This document shows positions 7,877 through 17,500 of a stretch of 64,000 nucleotides of DNA, piece by piece. The number at the start of each line of letters is the position of its first letter. Position 1 is the first letter of the stretch. Made by a program: the position numbers and the translations under genes. Under the pieces are notes generated by a model. It ran no database searches and had not been told where the DNA came from. It saw nothing but the letters and a program-made list of their open reading frames with translations. This DNA is from CAXXOK01 sp001604115. GTDB taxonomy: Bacteria > Bacillota > Clostridia > Christensenellales > Aristaeellaceae. The stretch spans positions 1 through 64,000 of the forward strand of contig JAYFOV010000004.1 in the NCBI GenBank assembly GCA_034928535.1, in the 5' to 3' direction.

Positions 7877-9562
7877 TCAGGCCGTTTCAATATTAGCGGC
7901 CTTTTGCAGCCCAAGCCGCTGCACGCCCAGTTCCCGCAGTATGTATTTTTGGATCTTGCCACTGGCCGTCATGGGGAACTCCGTCAGCGGCAGGATGTAG
8001 CGCGGCGCCTTGTAACGGCTGAGCCCGGCACGCACAAACTCGATCAGCGCCTCATCCGGTGCGCATTGCCCCTCTTTGAAGATCACGCACGCACAGACTT
8101 CCTCGCCGTACTTTTCATCCGGCACGCCGACCACCTGCACATCCCGGATGGCCGGGTGAGTGTACATGAATTCCTCGATCTCGCGGGGATAGATGTTTTC
8201 CCCGCCACGGATGATCATATCCTTGAGCCGCCCAGTGATGCGGAAATTTCCATCCTCATCCATGGTGCCGATATCACCGGTGTGCAGCCAGCCCGCCTCA
8301 TCCACGGCGGCCTTGGTGGCCTCCGGCATTTTGTAGTAACCCTTCATGACATGATAACCGCGGGTGATGATCTCGCCCGGGATGCCGCGGGGCAATTCTT
8401 CCCCCGTCTCGGGGCTGATGATCTTGCCCTCCGCAAAGGGCAGCAGCTTGCCCACCGTGCTCACGCGCAACTCCAGCGGATCATCTGTACGGCTCATGGT
8501 CATGCCCGGGGAGCACTCCGTTTGCCCATAGGTGATAGTCAGCTCAGACAGATGCATTTTGCTTGTGACATCGCGCATGGTCTTGATGGGGCAAGGGCTG
8601 CCCGCCATGATACCCGTGCGCAGATGGGAAAAATCGAAGCGGTCAAAACTGGGGTGCTCCAGCATGCCGATGAACATCGTGGGCACGCCGTGCACCGCAG
8701 TGCAGCGCTCCTGCTCCAGGTAGGCCATCTCCTGCTCAGGCTGGTAGCGGGTCATCAGCACCATGGTGGATGCGTGGGTCAGGCAGCTCATGACCCCCAG
8801 CACACAGCCGAAGCAATGGAACAGCGGCACAACGATCATCAAGCGGTCCGCATCGGTTAACTTCATACAATCGCCCATAAATTGCCCATTGTTGGTAATG
8901 TTGTGATGGGTGAGCATCACGCCCTTGGGAAACCCCGTGGTGCCGCTGGTATATTGCATGTTGATGACCTCATGCGTATCCAGCCCGGCGATATGCTCCT
9001 CCACCACGCTTTGGGGCACTGTTTCGGCCAGGGCGTAGAGCGCGTCAAAGCTGCTCATGCCGCGCGCCTTTTTCTCGCTTTGGCCAATGAGCACCACATG
9101 CCGGAGGAATGGCAGCTTCGCCTCCCGGACATGATCCGGATCCTGCGTAAGTAAGCCAGGCATGAGCCCGGTGATATGGTCGATGTAATCATTGCCCCGC
9201 ACCTCCGGAATCATGACCAGCATTTTGGCATCGCTCTGGGTGAGCAGGTAGTTGAGCTCAAACTGTTTGTAATTGGTGTTTACCGTGACCAAAATCGCGC
9301 CCAATTTGGCCGTGGCAAACATGGTGAGCATCCACTCCGGCACATTGGTAGCCCAAATGGCCACATGATCGCCTTTGCGGATGCCCATGGCATAAAATCC
9401 CCGCGCCACCACATCCGTCAGGCGGTCAAACTCCTGCCAGCTCCAGCGCACGCCAAACTCCGGCGCAACCACACAATCGTTGTCCGGCAGCCGCTCCGCG
9501 TTTCTCCGTAAAAGCCCGGCAACGGTGTAGTCGTGAAGCTCGTGTGTCGGTACAAAAGCCAT
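7877..9562 (-). CDS. AMP-forming acyl-CoA synthetase
   Basis: This 561-residue ANL-superfamily enzyme should activate a carboxylic acid with ATP to an acyl-adenylate and pass it to CoA. Visible motifs are the P-loop YTSGTTGFPKG near residue 203, YGQTECSPG, GWLHTGDIG, the hinge GRLKDMIIRGGENIYP near 445, and the C-terminal catalytic Lys in TASGKIQKY. It resembles FadD/medium-chain synthetases, but the substrate cannot be read from sequence. The start at 9562 has GGAGGG seven bases upstream; earlier in-frame starts lie in the terminator hairpin. It is alone behind a consensus promoter and a complete T-box leader, which is unusual for this enzyme class and hints at a role tied to amino-acid metabolism, for example activating an amino-acid-derived acid. 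Confidence 0.9.
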   Translation of the reverse strand: MAFVPTHELHDYTVAGLLRRNAERLPDNDCVVAPEFGVRWSWQEFDRLTDVVARGFYAMGIRKGDHVAIWATNVPEWMLTMFATAKLGAILVTVNTNYKQFELNYLLTQSDAKMLVMIPEVRGNDYIDHITGLMPGLLTQDPDHVREAKLPFLRHVVLIGQSEKKARGMSSFDALYALAETVPQSVVEEHIAGLDTHEVINMQYTSGTTGFPKGVMLTHHNITNNGQFMGDCMKLTDADRLMIVVPLFHCFGCVLGVMSCLTHASTMVLMTRYQPEQEMAYLEQERCTAVHGVPTMFIGMLEHPSFDRFDFSHLRTGIMAGSPCPIKTMRDVTSKMHLSELTITYGQTECSPGMTMSRTDDPLELRVSTVGKLLPFAEGKIISPETGEELPRGIPGEIITRGYHVMKGYYKMPEATKAAVDEAGWLHTGDIGTMDEDGNFRITGRLKDMIIRGGENIYPREIEEFMYTHPAIRDVQVVGVPDEKYGEEVCACVIFKEGQCAPDEALIEFVRAGLSRYKAPRYILPLTEFPMTASGKIQKYILRELGVQRLGLQKAANIETA

Positions 9563-9592
9563 GTTGCGCCCTCCTTGTGTTTGTGTAATCAC

Positions 9593-9834
9593 AAAACGCC
9601 TCCGCCTTCGATATGCCATCGAAGACGGAGGCTGTTGCTTCCGCGGTACCACTTCGCTTGGAGCCAAGGCTCCCGCTCAAGATGCTGTATCGGGCAAACC
9701 CGTCCCACGGTACTGCCATTCCCGCAGGCCGCTCCCGGGGGAGGAGGTGTGCGTCTGCCCCAACGTCTTGCACCGGCCGACGTCTCTCTGCATGGGGTGC
9801 TGCGCGCACCGCGCCCGTTCATCGCGTCTAAATT
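9593..9834 (-). ncRNA. T-box leader of the acyl-CoA synthetase gene; specifier probably CGC (Arg)
   Basis: On the minus strand the leader has, in order, a Stem I with the AGAGA element (CAGAGAGACG) and a distal-loop-like GGTGCAAGACG, the T-box AAGTGGTACCGCGGAAGC (TGGTACCGCGG is complementary to 9641-9651), and a terminator with a 14-bp stem (9598-9632) followed by TTTT. Aligning the specifier loop with the Trp and Val T-boxes of this window gives AGA-CGC-A with CGC at 9751-9753, meaning Arg. GAC (Asp), two bases earlier, is the main alternative. The T-box identity is clear; the amino acid is not certain. Confidence 0.88.
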
Positions 9835-9840
9835 GGGTAG

Positions 9841-9869
9841 ATTATAGCGAAGGCCGCAGCGCTTGTCAA
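9841..9869 (-). promoter_or_regulatory. Consensus sigma-A promoter of the T-box/acyl-CoA synthetase unit
   Basis: The minus strand reads TTGACA (9864-9869), a 17-bp spacer, then TATAAT (9841-9846). Both hexamers are perfect, as expected where control is by attenuation rather than initiation. Confidence 0.92.
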
Positions 9870-9910
9870 GCCCAGCACAGCAGAAAAACAGCCGCCTCGG
9901 CATAGACCGG

Positions 9911-10519
9911 TCACGCCAGAATCTCTTTGCCGGGTGCAATGAGCATAAATGCATAATCCGTACCATGGAAGTGGGTGCGCGCAAAGGGCACAAAGCCAAA
10001 CTGCCTGTAAAAGGCATGATCGTTCTTGGACACGATGCTTTCCACATGCAGCGTCATGCCATGGAAGGCCGGGATGCTGGCCCGCACCAGCGCCGCACCG
10101 GCGCCGCGTTTGCGGGAGGCAAGGTACTCCAGCGTTGCGCAGGGCATGTGGGGCGCGTTTTCGTCCAGCATGCGCAGGAATTCCTGAATGCGCCCCATCG
10201 CGGCGGGGCTGCGCAACGCGATGCGCAGCATCGGCCACCACATGCCGTAGCGCAGGTAGGTGCGCAGGCCAAAGGCGGGCTCATTGGGCAGGCCCCACAG
10301 GGCGCAGGCAACGATGTTCCCTTGCTCCTCGATCACGAAATTGCGTCCCGTGCCCACGCCGTAGCGCAGCAGCGCGGTCAGGAACAAATGGGCGAGCGCC
10401 TTGTGCCCCGGAAACAGAAAATCGTGAAACAGCGGCGTTTTCCAAAACGAATCCGTCAGTAAATCCACCATCTGTTGAAACTGCTCTTTGGTTGGGTTTG
10501 GAAGCTCCTTCACCGTCAT
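9911..10519 (-). CDS. GNAT-family N-acetyltransferase
   Basis: This 202-residue protein has the GNAT fold signature. The acetyl-CoA-binding segment is SRKRGAGAALVRA (a variant of the Q/RxxGxG/A loop) near residue 135, followed by the late motif NDHAFYRQFGFVP. The ATG at 10519 has GGAGGGA just upstream. It is a single gene; the next gene on this strand has its own consensus promoter 42 bases downstream. The acceptor substrate is unknown. It is divergent from the small membrane protein at 10788. Confidence 0.8.
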   Translation of the reverse strand: MTVKELPNPTKEQFQQMVDLLTDSFWKTPLFHDFLFPGHKALAHLFLTALLRYGVGTGRNFVIEEQGNIVACALWGLPNEPAFGLRTYLRYGMWWPMLRIALRSPAAMGRIQEFLRMLDENAPHMPCATLEYLASRKRGAGAALVRASIPAFHGMTLHVESIVSKNDHAFYRQFGFVPFARTHFHGTDYAFMLIAPGKEILA

Positions 10520-10660
10520 GGGTATCCCTCCTGCTGCCTACGCGGCCATCATGGCTTGCGGTTGCTCGCGGCTGGGCGCGGCATGCGCCCCAGGGCGACC
10601 ACCCCCATCATACCACAGGGGCGTGCGGCGGGCAATGCGCGGCGCTTCGGTTTGCCTGCC

Positions 10661-10689
10661 TTTACCCCAGCGGCAAGCTATGGTATAAT
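10661..10689 (+). promoter_or_regulatory. Promoter for the 10788 gene
   Basis: TTTACC (10661-10666), 17 bp, then TATAAT (10684-10689) preceded by TGG (extended -10). The 5' UTR is about 95 bases. Confidence 0.75.
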
Positions 10690-10787
10690 GCATCTGTTTT
10701 ATCTGGGATGATCCTTCCCGCATACGCAACAGCTGATCGCTTTTCCCTCGTTTGGACTGCAATTATAGACCAAAAGGAGGTACGCCC

Positions 10788-11279
10788 TTGTATCGTTATT
10801 CCAACCGGAGCAGGTTTAACAACATCATGCGCTCCAACCGTTACCGCCCGATTTTAGTGATCGTGCTCATCATTGTGGCCGCGTTTGTGCTGCTCAAGCT
10901 GGTAGGTGTCGGCGGGCTGAGCGAGGCGCATTTTGAGAGCCAGCGCAACGCCAAGCTGCGCTCGGAGATCCAGCATGCCGTGAGCCAGACCAACACCCTA
11001 AGCCGTTTGGGTGCCACCAGCACCAGCAATATATTGGGGCGCATCCGCCAGTATGTGCACGGGATCGAGGTGCTCAACGACCTGAATGTGAGCATGTTCG
11101 GCGAGGTGGGGCGGCTGTACGCCCAGAGCACTTTTGACGATATTTATACCATCATCGATACGTATGACGCGCGGCTGTCCAGCGGGCAAAAAGTAAATGA
11201 TTCGCTTGCATCGCTGATCGCAAGCATCACCAACCTGAGCAATACGACCATCGCCATCATCGGGGCGTCCGCCCAGTAG
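10788..11279 (+). CDS. Small single-pass membrane protein, unknown function
   Basis: This 163-residue protein starts at a TTG that lies seven bases after a perfect AAGGAGG (10774-10780). A short basic N-terminus (many Arg and Asn) is followed by one transmembrane helix at about residues 21-40 and then ~120 predominantly helical, Ser/Thr/Asn-rich residues that probably lie outside the cell. I recognise no family. It is monocistronic, with its own promoter, and ends just before the murI promoter. It may be a membrane-anchored helical protein of the cell envelope, but nothing in the sequence fixes its role. Confidence 0.7.
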   Translation: MYRYSNRSRFNNIMRSNRYRPILVIVLIIVAAFVLLKLVGVGGLSEAHFESQRNAKLRSEIQHAVSQTNTLSRLGATSTSNILGRIRQYVHGIEVLNDLNVSMFGEVGRLYAQSTFDDIYTIIDTYDARLSSGQKVNDSLASLIASITNLSNTTIAIIGASAQ

Positions 11280-11295
11280 CGATGCGCCATCCGCC

Positions 11296-11324
11296 TTGCC
11301 AAACCGGGCGGGCAGGGCTATAAT
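11296..11324 (+). promoter_or_regulatory. murI promoter
   Basis: TTGCCA (11296-11301), 17 bp, TATAAT (11319-11324). It sits directly after the stop of the preceding gene. Confidence 0.82.
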
Positions 11325-11352
11325 GGTGCCAGTTTTGCGGAGGTGGTTGACT

Positions 11353-12174
11353 GTGGACGCGCGTCCCATCGGCGTTTTTGACAGTGGCTTTGGCGGGATC
11401 ACAGTGCTGGCGGAAGTGGCAAAGCTGCTTCCCGGCGAGGATCTGATCTTTCTGGGCGATAACCTGCACGCTCCTTATGGTGACCGTTCCCCTGCGGAGG
11501 TGCTCGCCTACACGCGCGCTGCGGTGGATCTGCTGCTGGCGCAGGACTGCAAGGCGATCGTGATTGCCTGCAACACCGCCACCAGCGCGGCTGGCGCAGC
11601 GGTGCGGCAAGCTTACAGCCTGCCCATCATCGGCATGGAACCGGCGCTCAAACCGGCCGAGCTGCTCCCCGGCGAAGGTAATGTGCTGGTCATGGCCACC
11701 GCCATGACCTTACGGCTTGAAAAATTTCATTTGCTGATGCAGCGCTATGGCCAGCATGCCATCCCTGTTCCCTGCCCCGGGCTGGTGGAACTGATCGAAG
11801 CGGGCGAGGTGGCGGGCGAGCGGATGCAGGCCATGTTGCATGCGCTGCTTTCGCCACACCTGAAAGACCCAGTCAAGGCTGTGGTGCTGGGTTGCACGCA
11901 TTATGTGTTTTTGCGGCCGACGCTGGCGGCATTTTTGCCCGGTAGCGTGCAATTGGTGGATGGGAATCTGGGCACGGCACGCCAACTCCAAGCGCAGCTG
12001 ATGCAGCATGACCTGCTCCGCGATACCGAGCCGGCCGCGCCGGGTGGACGTACCATCCGCTTTGCCAGCACTGCCCCGGGAGATGCCATCCCCCGGCGCA
12101 TGGAAGCATGGTTTGCCCGCGCGCTGGCCTTGGCAGGCGCGGCTTGCATTTCCCAGACGGGTACGGTACAATGA
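11353..12174 (+). CDS. murI: Glutamate racemase
   Basis: Interconverts L- and D-glutamate to supply D-Glu for peptidoglycan. Both catalytic Cys motifs are present, CNTATS in the N-terminal half and GCTHYVF in the C-terminal half, along with the N-terminal FDSGFGG and the APYGDRSP loop. The GTG at 11353 is chosen because GGAGGTGG (11339-11346) is six bases upstream. An in-frame ATG further up would overlap the -10 box and cannot be used from this promoter. Length is 273 aa, normal for the family. The promoter of wecB lies inside its 3' end. Confidence 0.93.
   Translation: MDARPIGVFDSGFGGITVLAEVAKLLPGEDLIFLGDNLHAPYGDRSPAEVLAYTRAAVDLLLAQDCKAIVIACNTATSAAGAAVRQAYSLPIIGMEPALKPAELLPGEGNVLVMATAMTLRLEKFHLLMQRYGQHAIPVPCPGLVELIEAGEVAGERMQAMLHALLSPHLKDPVKAVVLGCTHYVFLRPTLAAFLPGSVQLVDGNLGTARQLQAQLMQHDLLRDTEPAAPGGRTIRFASTAPGDAIPRRMEAWFARALALAGAACISQTGTVQ
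12144..12172 (+). promoter_or_regulatory. wecB promoter inside the 3' end of murI
   Basis: TTGCAT (12144-12149), 17 bp, TACAAT (12167-12172). A small hairpin (AACGCTGC/GCAGCGGGTT, 12189-12208) lies between this promoter and the wecB start. Confidence 0.7.
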
Positions 12175-12221
12175 AGGAGATAAATCCAAACGCTGCTTGC
12201 AGCGGGTTAGGTTGGTTATGC

Positions 12222-13331
12222 ATGAAAAAAGTGATGCTCATCTTCGGCACCAGACCGGAGGCGATCAAAATGTGCCCTCTGGTGCATGTGCTTGAGCGCC
12301 ACCCGTCCTTTGAAACGGTCGTGTGTGTCACGGGGCAACACCGCCAGATGCTGGATCAAATCCTGACCTGTTTTCAGGTGACTCCTAAATACGATCTGTG
12401 CATCATGCAGCAAAAACAAACCCTGTTTGACGTTACCGTGAATATTCTCCAGCGGATCCGCGAGATTTTGGAGGCGGAAAAACCGGATGTGGTGCTGGTG
12501 CACGGCGATACCTCCACCGCCTTTGTGACCTCGCTGGCCTGTTTTTATTTGCAGATCCCCGTAGGCCATGTGGAGGCGGGACTGCGCACATATAACCTGC
12601 ACTCCCCTTTTCCCGAGGAGTTCAACCGCCAGGCAGTGGATCTGATCGCTAAATTCTATTTTGCCCCCACGGAAATGAGCCGGGACAACCTCCTGCGCGA
12701 AGGCAAGCCGGAAGGCGCAGTGTATGTGACCGGGAATACCGTTATCGATGCGCTATCCACCACTGTACGGGAAGATTATTCCCACCCCGAAATCGAGTGG
12801 GCGGCGGGCAGCCGGCTGCTGCTGCTGACGGCGCACCGCCGCGAGAACCTTGGCACACCCATGCGCCACATGTTCACAGCCATCCGCCGCGTGGTGGATG
12901 AAACGCCGGATGTCAAGCTGATCTACCCCATGCACATGAACCCCAGCGTGCGGGACATGGCGCGCCGCTGCTTTTCCGGGCAGGATCGCATCCATATGAT
13001 TGAGCCGTTGGATGTGCTGGATTTTCATAATGTGATGGCGCGCGCCTACCTGATCATGACGGACAGCGGCGGCATCCAGGAAGAAGCCCCTTCCCTGGGC
13101 AAGCCGGTGCTGGTGATGCGCGACACCACCGAGCGCCCTGAGGGTGTGGATGCGGGCACCCTGCGCTTGGTCGGCACCGGCGAACAACCCATATATGACG
13201 CGGTGATGGAACTGCTCACAAATCCCGATAAATACCATGAGATGGAGCGCTCCATGAATCCCTATGGGGATGGACACGCCAGCGAGCGCATCGCCGATAT
13301 TCTGGCTACCTACTTTCACCTGAACCGTTGA
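12222..13331 (+). CDS. wecB: UDP-N-acetylglucosamine 2-epimerase (non-hydrolysing)
   Basis: Converts UDP-GlcNAc to UDP-ManNAc, a precursor for wall teichoic acid or surface polysaccharides. The sequence begins MKKVMLIFGTRPEAIKM, diagnostic of this family, and contains VHGDTSTAF, GHVEAGLRT, FPEEFNRQ, TAHRRENLG, and the UDP-binding DSGGIQEEAPSLGKPVLV. Length is 369 aa, normal. The ribosome binding site for the ATG at 12222 is weak (GGTTGG); a GAAGGAG at 12172 is too far away, and the short hairpin between may bring it closer. No other polysaccharide gene is adjacent. A strong terminator follows. Confidence 0.93.
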   Translation: MKKVMLIFGTRPEAIKMCPLVHVLERHPSFETVVCVTGQHRQMLDQILTCFQVTPKYDLCIMQQKQTLFDVTVNILQRIREILEAEKPDVVLVHGDTSTAFVTSLACFYLQIPVGHVEAGLRTYNLHSPFPEEFNRQAVDLIAKFYFAPTEMSRDNLLREGKPEGAVYVTGNTVIDALSTTVREDYSHPEIEWAAGSRLLLLTAHRRENLGTPMRHMFTAIRRVVDETPDVKLIYPMHMNPSVRDMARRCFSGQDRIHMIEPLDVLDFHNVMARAYLIMTDSGGIQEEAPSLGKPVLVMRDTTERPEGVDAGTLRLVGTGEQPIYDAVMELLTNPDKYHEMERSMNPYGDGHASERIADILATYFHLNR

Positions 13332-13353
13332 AGCCAAGTTAGCCAACCTTACA

Positions 13354-13388
13354 CAGCCAGAGGGCAGATGCCCCTCTGGCTGCGTTTT
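13354..13388 (+). terminator. wecB terminator
   Basis: CAGCCAGAGGG (13354-13364) pairs perfectly with 13372-13382, followed by CG and TTTT. The rest of 13389-13590 has no supported feature. Confidence 0.85.
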
Positions 13389-13590
13389 GTTATGGCGGCG
13401 GCTCTGCTGGCCGCGCGCTTCGGGCTGATGCGCCGAATCCTGCAGGCGCTGCTTCCCGGGTCCGCTCATCGGGCTGGATGCACGCATCCGCCCCCTGCGC
13501 TCCGCGGAGACGCCCCGGCGCTCATATCCGTCAAGCCCTTTTCTCACAAGCATTTTACGATGATTTGTTTAGCCCATCTAACAATTTTGG

Positions 13591-13619
13591 TTGCATGCCC
13601 AAGCGCTTTGCGGTATAAT
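13591..13619 (+). promoter_or_regulatory. Promoter of the SDR/fusion-enzyme operon
   Basis: TTGCAT (13591-13596), 17 bp, TATAAT (13614-13619). Transcription starts about 45 bases before the SDR start codon. Confidence 0.82.
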
Positions 13620-13669
13620 TCGGGTGTTTATCTTCCTCATAATACTGCACTGATTCCCGGAGGTACAAT

Positions 13670-14506
13670 GTGAACAGAGGAACCGCATGGGTCATCGGTG
13701 CCTCCAGCGGCCTGGGATTGGCGACGGCGGAAGCCCTCGCTGCCGATGGCTGGCAGGTGGTATCGGGCGCGCGTCGTTTTGTCGCGCCATCGGCAAGGGA
13801 CCCTGCCGAACCCGGCATCCACACCCTCCCCCTGGATGTGACCGACCCCGCCAGCCGCGCGGCCTTCACGGACGCGGCACTGGCCATCAGTCCCAGGGTG
13901 GATGCCCTCGTCTACTGCGCGGCCGTGCTGGTGCTCGGCCCCTGCGAGCACACGACCGCAGGCGAATATGACCGTGTGATGCAGACTAATTTTTTGGGGC
14001 TGGTGGCGATGGTCAATGCCGCCTTGCCGCGCATGCGCGCGCAGGGGCACGGGCGGATCATCCTGTTTTCCTCCATCAACGGTCTGCTGGGCATCCCATT
14101 CCAAAGCGCATATACGGCCAGCAAGCACGCCATTGAAGGTTACGCGGAGTGCCTTGCCATGGAGGTCAAACCCTTTGGCGTGCAGGTGTGTTTGGTGGAG
14201 CCGGGGGATCACCGCGGGGGCAGCCAGCACACACGGCTGCATGCTTCCTGCGCCCAGGCGGATAATCCCTACGCAACGCCATGCCAAAGCGCGCTGGGCG
14301 TGATCCACCGGGATGAAAGCAGCGGCCTGGCCCCGGAGCGGCTGGGGCAGCGGGTCGCACGCAACGCCCGCCGCAAGCGCATGCGCTTTCGCCTGCGCGT
14401 TGCCAAGGTGGATCAGCACCTGGCAGTGTATCTGCACAAACTGCTTCCTGCGCGGCTCAACTTCCACATCCTGACCGACTATTATCACAAAGGAGGTCGC
14501 TCATGA
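13670..14506 (+). CDS. Short-chain dehydrogenase/reductase, candidate 3-keto-sphinganine-type reductase
   Basis: This 278-residue classical SDR starts at GTG 13670, with CGGAGGT six bases upstream. The cofactor loop GASSGLG is near the N-terminus, and the catalytic YTASK is near residue 148, with the Ser in LFSSING. The segment following the active site (LAMEVKPFGVQVCLVEPGD) resembles the equivalent stretch in 3-ketodihydrosphingosine reductases, but other SDRs share it. Its stop overlaps the start of the AMP-ligase/ACP/oxoamine-synthase gene, so the two are translationally coupled. That context suggests it reduces the beta-keto (alpha-amino ketone) product of the synthase to an amino alcohol. 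The SDR assignment is firm; the substrate is inferred. Confidence 0.85.
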   Translation: MNRGTAWVIGASSGLGLATAEALAADGWQVVSGARRFVAPSARDPAEPGIHTLPLDVTDPASRAAFTDAALAISPRVDALVYCAAVLVLGPCEHTTAGEYDRVMQTNFLGLVAMVNAALPRMRAQGHGRIILFSSINGLLGIPFQSAYTASKHAIEGYAECLAMEVKPFGVQVCLVEPGDHRGGSQHTRLHASCAQADNPYATPCQSALGVIHRDESSGLAPERLGQRVARNARRKRMRFRLRVAKVDQHLAVYLHKLLPARLNFHILTDYYHKGGRS

Positions 14507-17500
14507 ACCTGTTGGACATCGGCGCGATCAGCCGCACGCTGCGCGCTGATATGCGTCTGGAAACCCTTTATCATATCATATGCAATTATGGCGATACCGA
14601 AGCGGCCGTATGGCTGGAAAACGGACAGGAAAAATCTTATACCTTTCAGGATTATGCCCGGATGACCCGCAACTACGCCGCCGCCATCCGCAAGCAGCTT
14701 GGCGCAGCCCCCGGCGCATATGTCGCCATTTCTCTGGACACCTGCAAGGAATGGTTTCCCGTGTTCTGGGGTGTGATCCAGGCCGGCTACAACGCCCTGC
14801 TGGTGGATGCCGCCCTGAGCGATGATATGGTCGCCTACCTGCTGGGGCAATCAGGCGCCAAGGGCATCATTGCCGCCAAAACCCGCGCGCTGCCGGAGGG
14901 CGTCACGCCCATCATGCTGACCTCGCTCATGGCCGCGCCGGATGCGCCCGCAGATTTTGTGGCGGTCTATGGCGATCAGGTAGGCCTTTGCACCAGCGGC
15001 ACCACGGGCACCAGCCGCATCTTTGTGTATCATGGGCATGCAGTGGTGGAGCAGGTGCTCTCCAGCGAGATCCTGCACCGTGCGCAAAAGCGCATCATCG
15101 GCGCGGAGCACCGGCGCGCGCTGGCATTCCTGCCGTTCCATCATGTGTTTGGCTTCATGGCCAACGTGATGTGGGTCCATTTTTTAGGTTATGCCAACAT
15201 TTATATGGAAAACCGCACCCCTCAGGTCATTTTGGAAACCGCCCAGCGTTTCCAGCCGGAACTGCTGATGGCCGTGCCGCTGCTGGCCAATAACTTTTGC
15301 GCCGGGCTGTCGCGCAGCCTGTCCAAACAGAGCGCACTCAAACGCGGCATGTTCAAAGTGCTCAAGGGCATCAGCCTGGGCGTGCAAACGGTGGCACCCT
15401 CTGTGGGTTTGACCCTGGCGGAGAAGCTGCTTTTTGCCGGTATTGACCGCAAGCTGCTGGGCACCAACATCAAGGTGATCATCCTGGGCGGCAGCCACAC
15501 CCCCAGCGAGCACCTGCGCACCCTCAACGCGCTGGGGTATTATACCGTGTGCGGGTTTGGTATGACCGAAACCGCCGTGACCAGCCTGGAAACCACCTTA
15601 AACCTGCGCAAGCGCGTGAGCGGCTCCGTCGGCAAACCCCTGAACAACGTGGAATACCGCGTGACTCCCGGCGAGAAAAAGGGACGGCGCGGCGAGATGC
15701 TCATCCGGGGCAAATCCATCCACACCGGCAGGCTTGTGGACGGTCAGCTGCTCCCGCCCGATACGCTGGAAGGCGGCTGGTACCCCACCGGCGATGTGGT
15801 TCGGCTGGAAAAGGGCGACCGCATGTTTGTGGAAGGCCGCTGCAAGGATGTGATCATCAACGAATCCGGCGAGAACGTCTATCCGGATGAGCTGGAGGAT
15901 GCATTCAGCGCCATGGAAGGCGTGGAACAGTTCACGGTGCTGGGCGTGCTCAAGCCCGGCAAAAACCAGAAGTACGAGGACATCGTGCTGGCCATGAACG
16001 TGGGCGATCATTACAAGGACGATGCCTATCTGGAAAGCCTGATGCGTCAGGTGTTGGCCGTCAATGCCAAGCTGCCGACGCTCAAGCGCGTCAGCCGGGT
16101 AATCGTCACCGCCGAAAAACTCCCGCTGGTCAACGGCATCAAGGTCAAGCGCCTTGCCCTGAAGACCATGCTGCAGGAGAATAAACTCGCCTACCGTGAT
16201 CTGCGCATGACCCTGCAAAAAACCGCGCCGCAGGAAGCCCCCGCCCCCGAGGTGGTCGCGCGCGAGGTCAAGCCTACCGATCTGCAAATGAACGAAATCA
16301 AGCAGAAGGTGCGCGCCCTCTACGCTGAGGCACTATCGCTGGATGTGGGCGCGTTTGCGGATGATGCGCATTTTATCGATGATCTGCACGGCGATAGCCT
16401 TCAAGTGTTAGCCGCGGCCCTCAAAGCGGAGGAGCAGTTCAATGTGAACATCCCCGTAGAGGAGTATGGCCGCTGCACCACCGTGGAGGATATGAGCGCG
16501 CTCATCTACGGCAAGCTCAACGGTGTGGGCGCATATGAAAACCAGTCCCAGCCGGATGAGGAAATCACCCCCATCCGCACCTTTGAGGAAACGCCGGAGT
16601 TCATCGCTTTCCAGAACCGGATGCATGCGCTCATGAGCACCGGGGAGGATAACCCCTACTTTGTGTGCCATGAATCCCCTTTGCGGGACAAGAGCCTGAT
16701 GGCCGGCCATGAGGTGCTCAATTTTGGCAGCTACAACTATGTAGGCATGAGCGGACGCCCCGAGGTGCAGGCCGCCGCCAAGGCCGCCATAGACCAATAC
16801 GGCACCAGCGCCAGCGGCAGCCGCCTCCTGGCCGGGGAAAAGAAGCTGTATCAGGAGTTGGAGCGCGAGCTGGCCGATTGGAAGCACGCGGAGGATTGTC
16901 TGGTGCTGGTGGGCGGCCACTCCACCAACGTGACGCTGGTGGGCAATTTCTGCGGCAAGAATGACCTGATCGTGTATGATGCGCTGGCGCATAACTCCAT
17001 CGAGCAGGGGTGCAGGCTCAGCCGGGCGACCAGCAAGCCCTTCCCCCATAACGATCCGGAGGCGCTGGAAAGCATCCTGCGCACCCAGCGCGACCGCTAT
17101 GCCAAGGTGCTGATCGTGATTGAGGGCGCCTACAGCATGGATGGCGACATCGCCAATGTGCCCGCCTTTGTAGCGCTCAAGAAAAAGTACGGCTGCTTCC
17201 TCCTGGTGGATGAGGCTCACAGTGCCTGCGTGATCGGCGAGACCGGCGGCGGCGTGGACGAGTATTTCGGCCTTGCCCCGGACGATGTGGATATCAAGAT
17301 GGGTACGCTGTCCAAGGGGCTTGGCACATGCGGCGGCTACTTGGCCGGGTCGCGGAGCATCATCGAATACCTGCGCTATAACCTGCCGGGCTTTGTTTTC
17401 AGCGTGGGCATATCGCCGCCGCTGGCCGCTGCCACGCTGGAAAGCGTGCGGCAACTACGCCACAATCCGCAAATCATGGCGGATATGAAGCGCAATATTG

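Noticed and set aside
11296..11352. Longer murI start
   Set aside because: It would begin at the -35 element of the murI promoter; GTG 11353 has the proper ribosome binding site.
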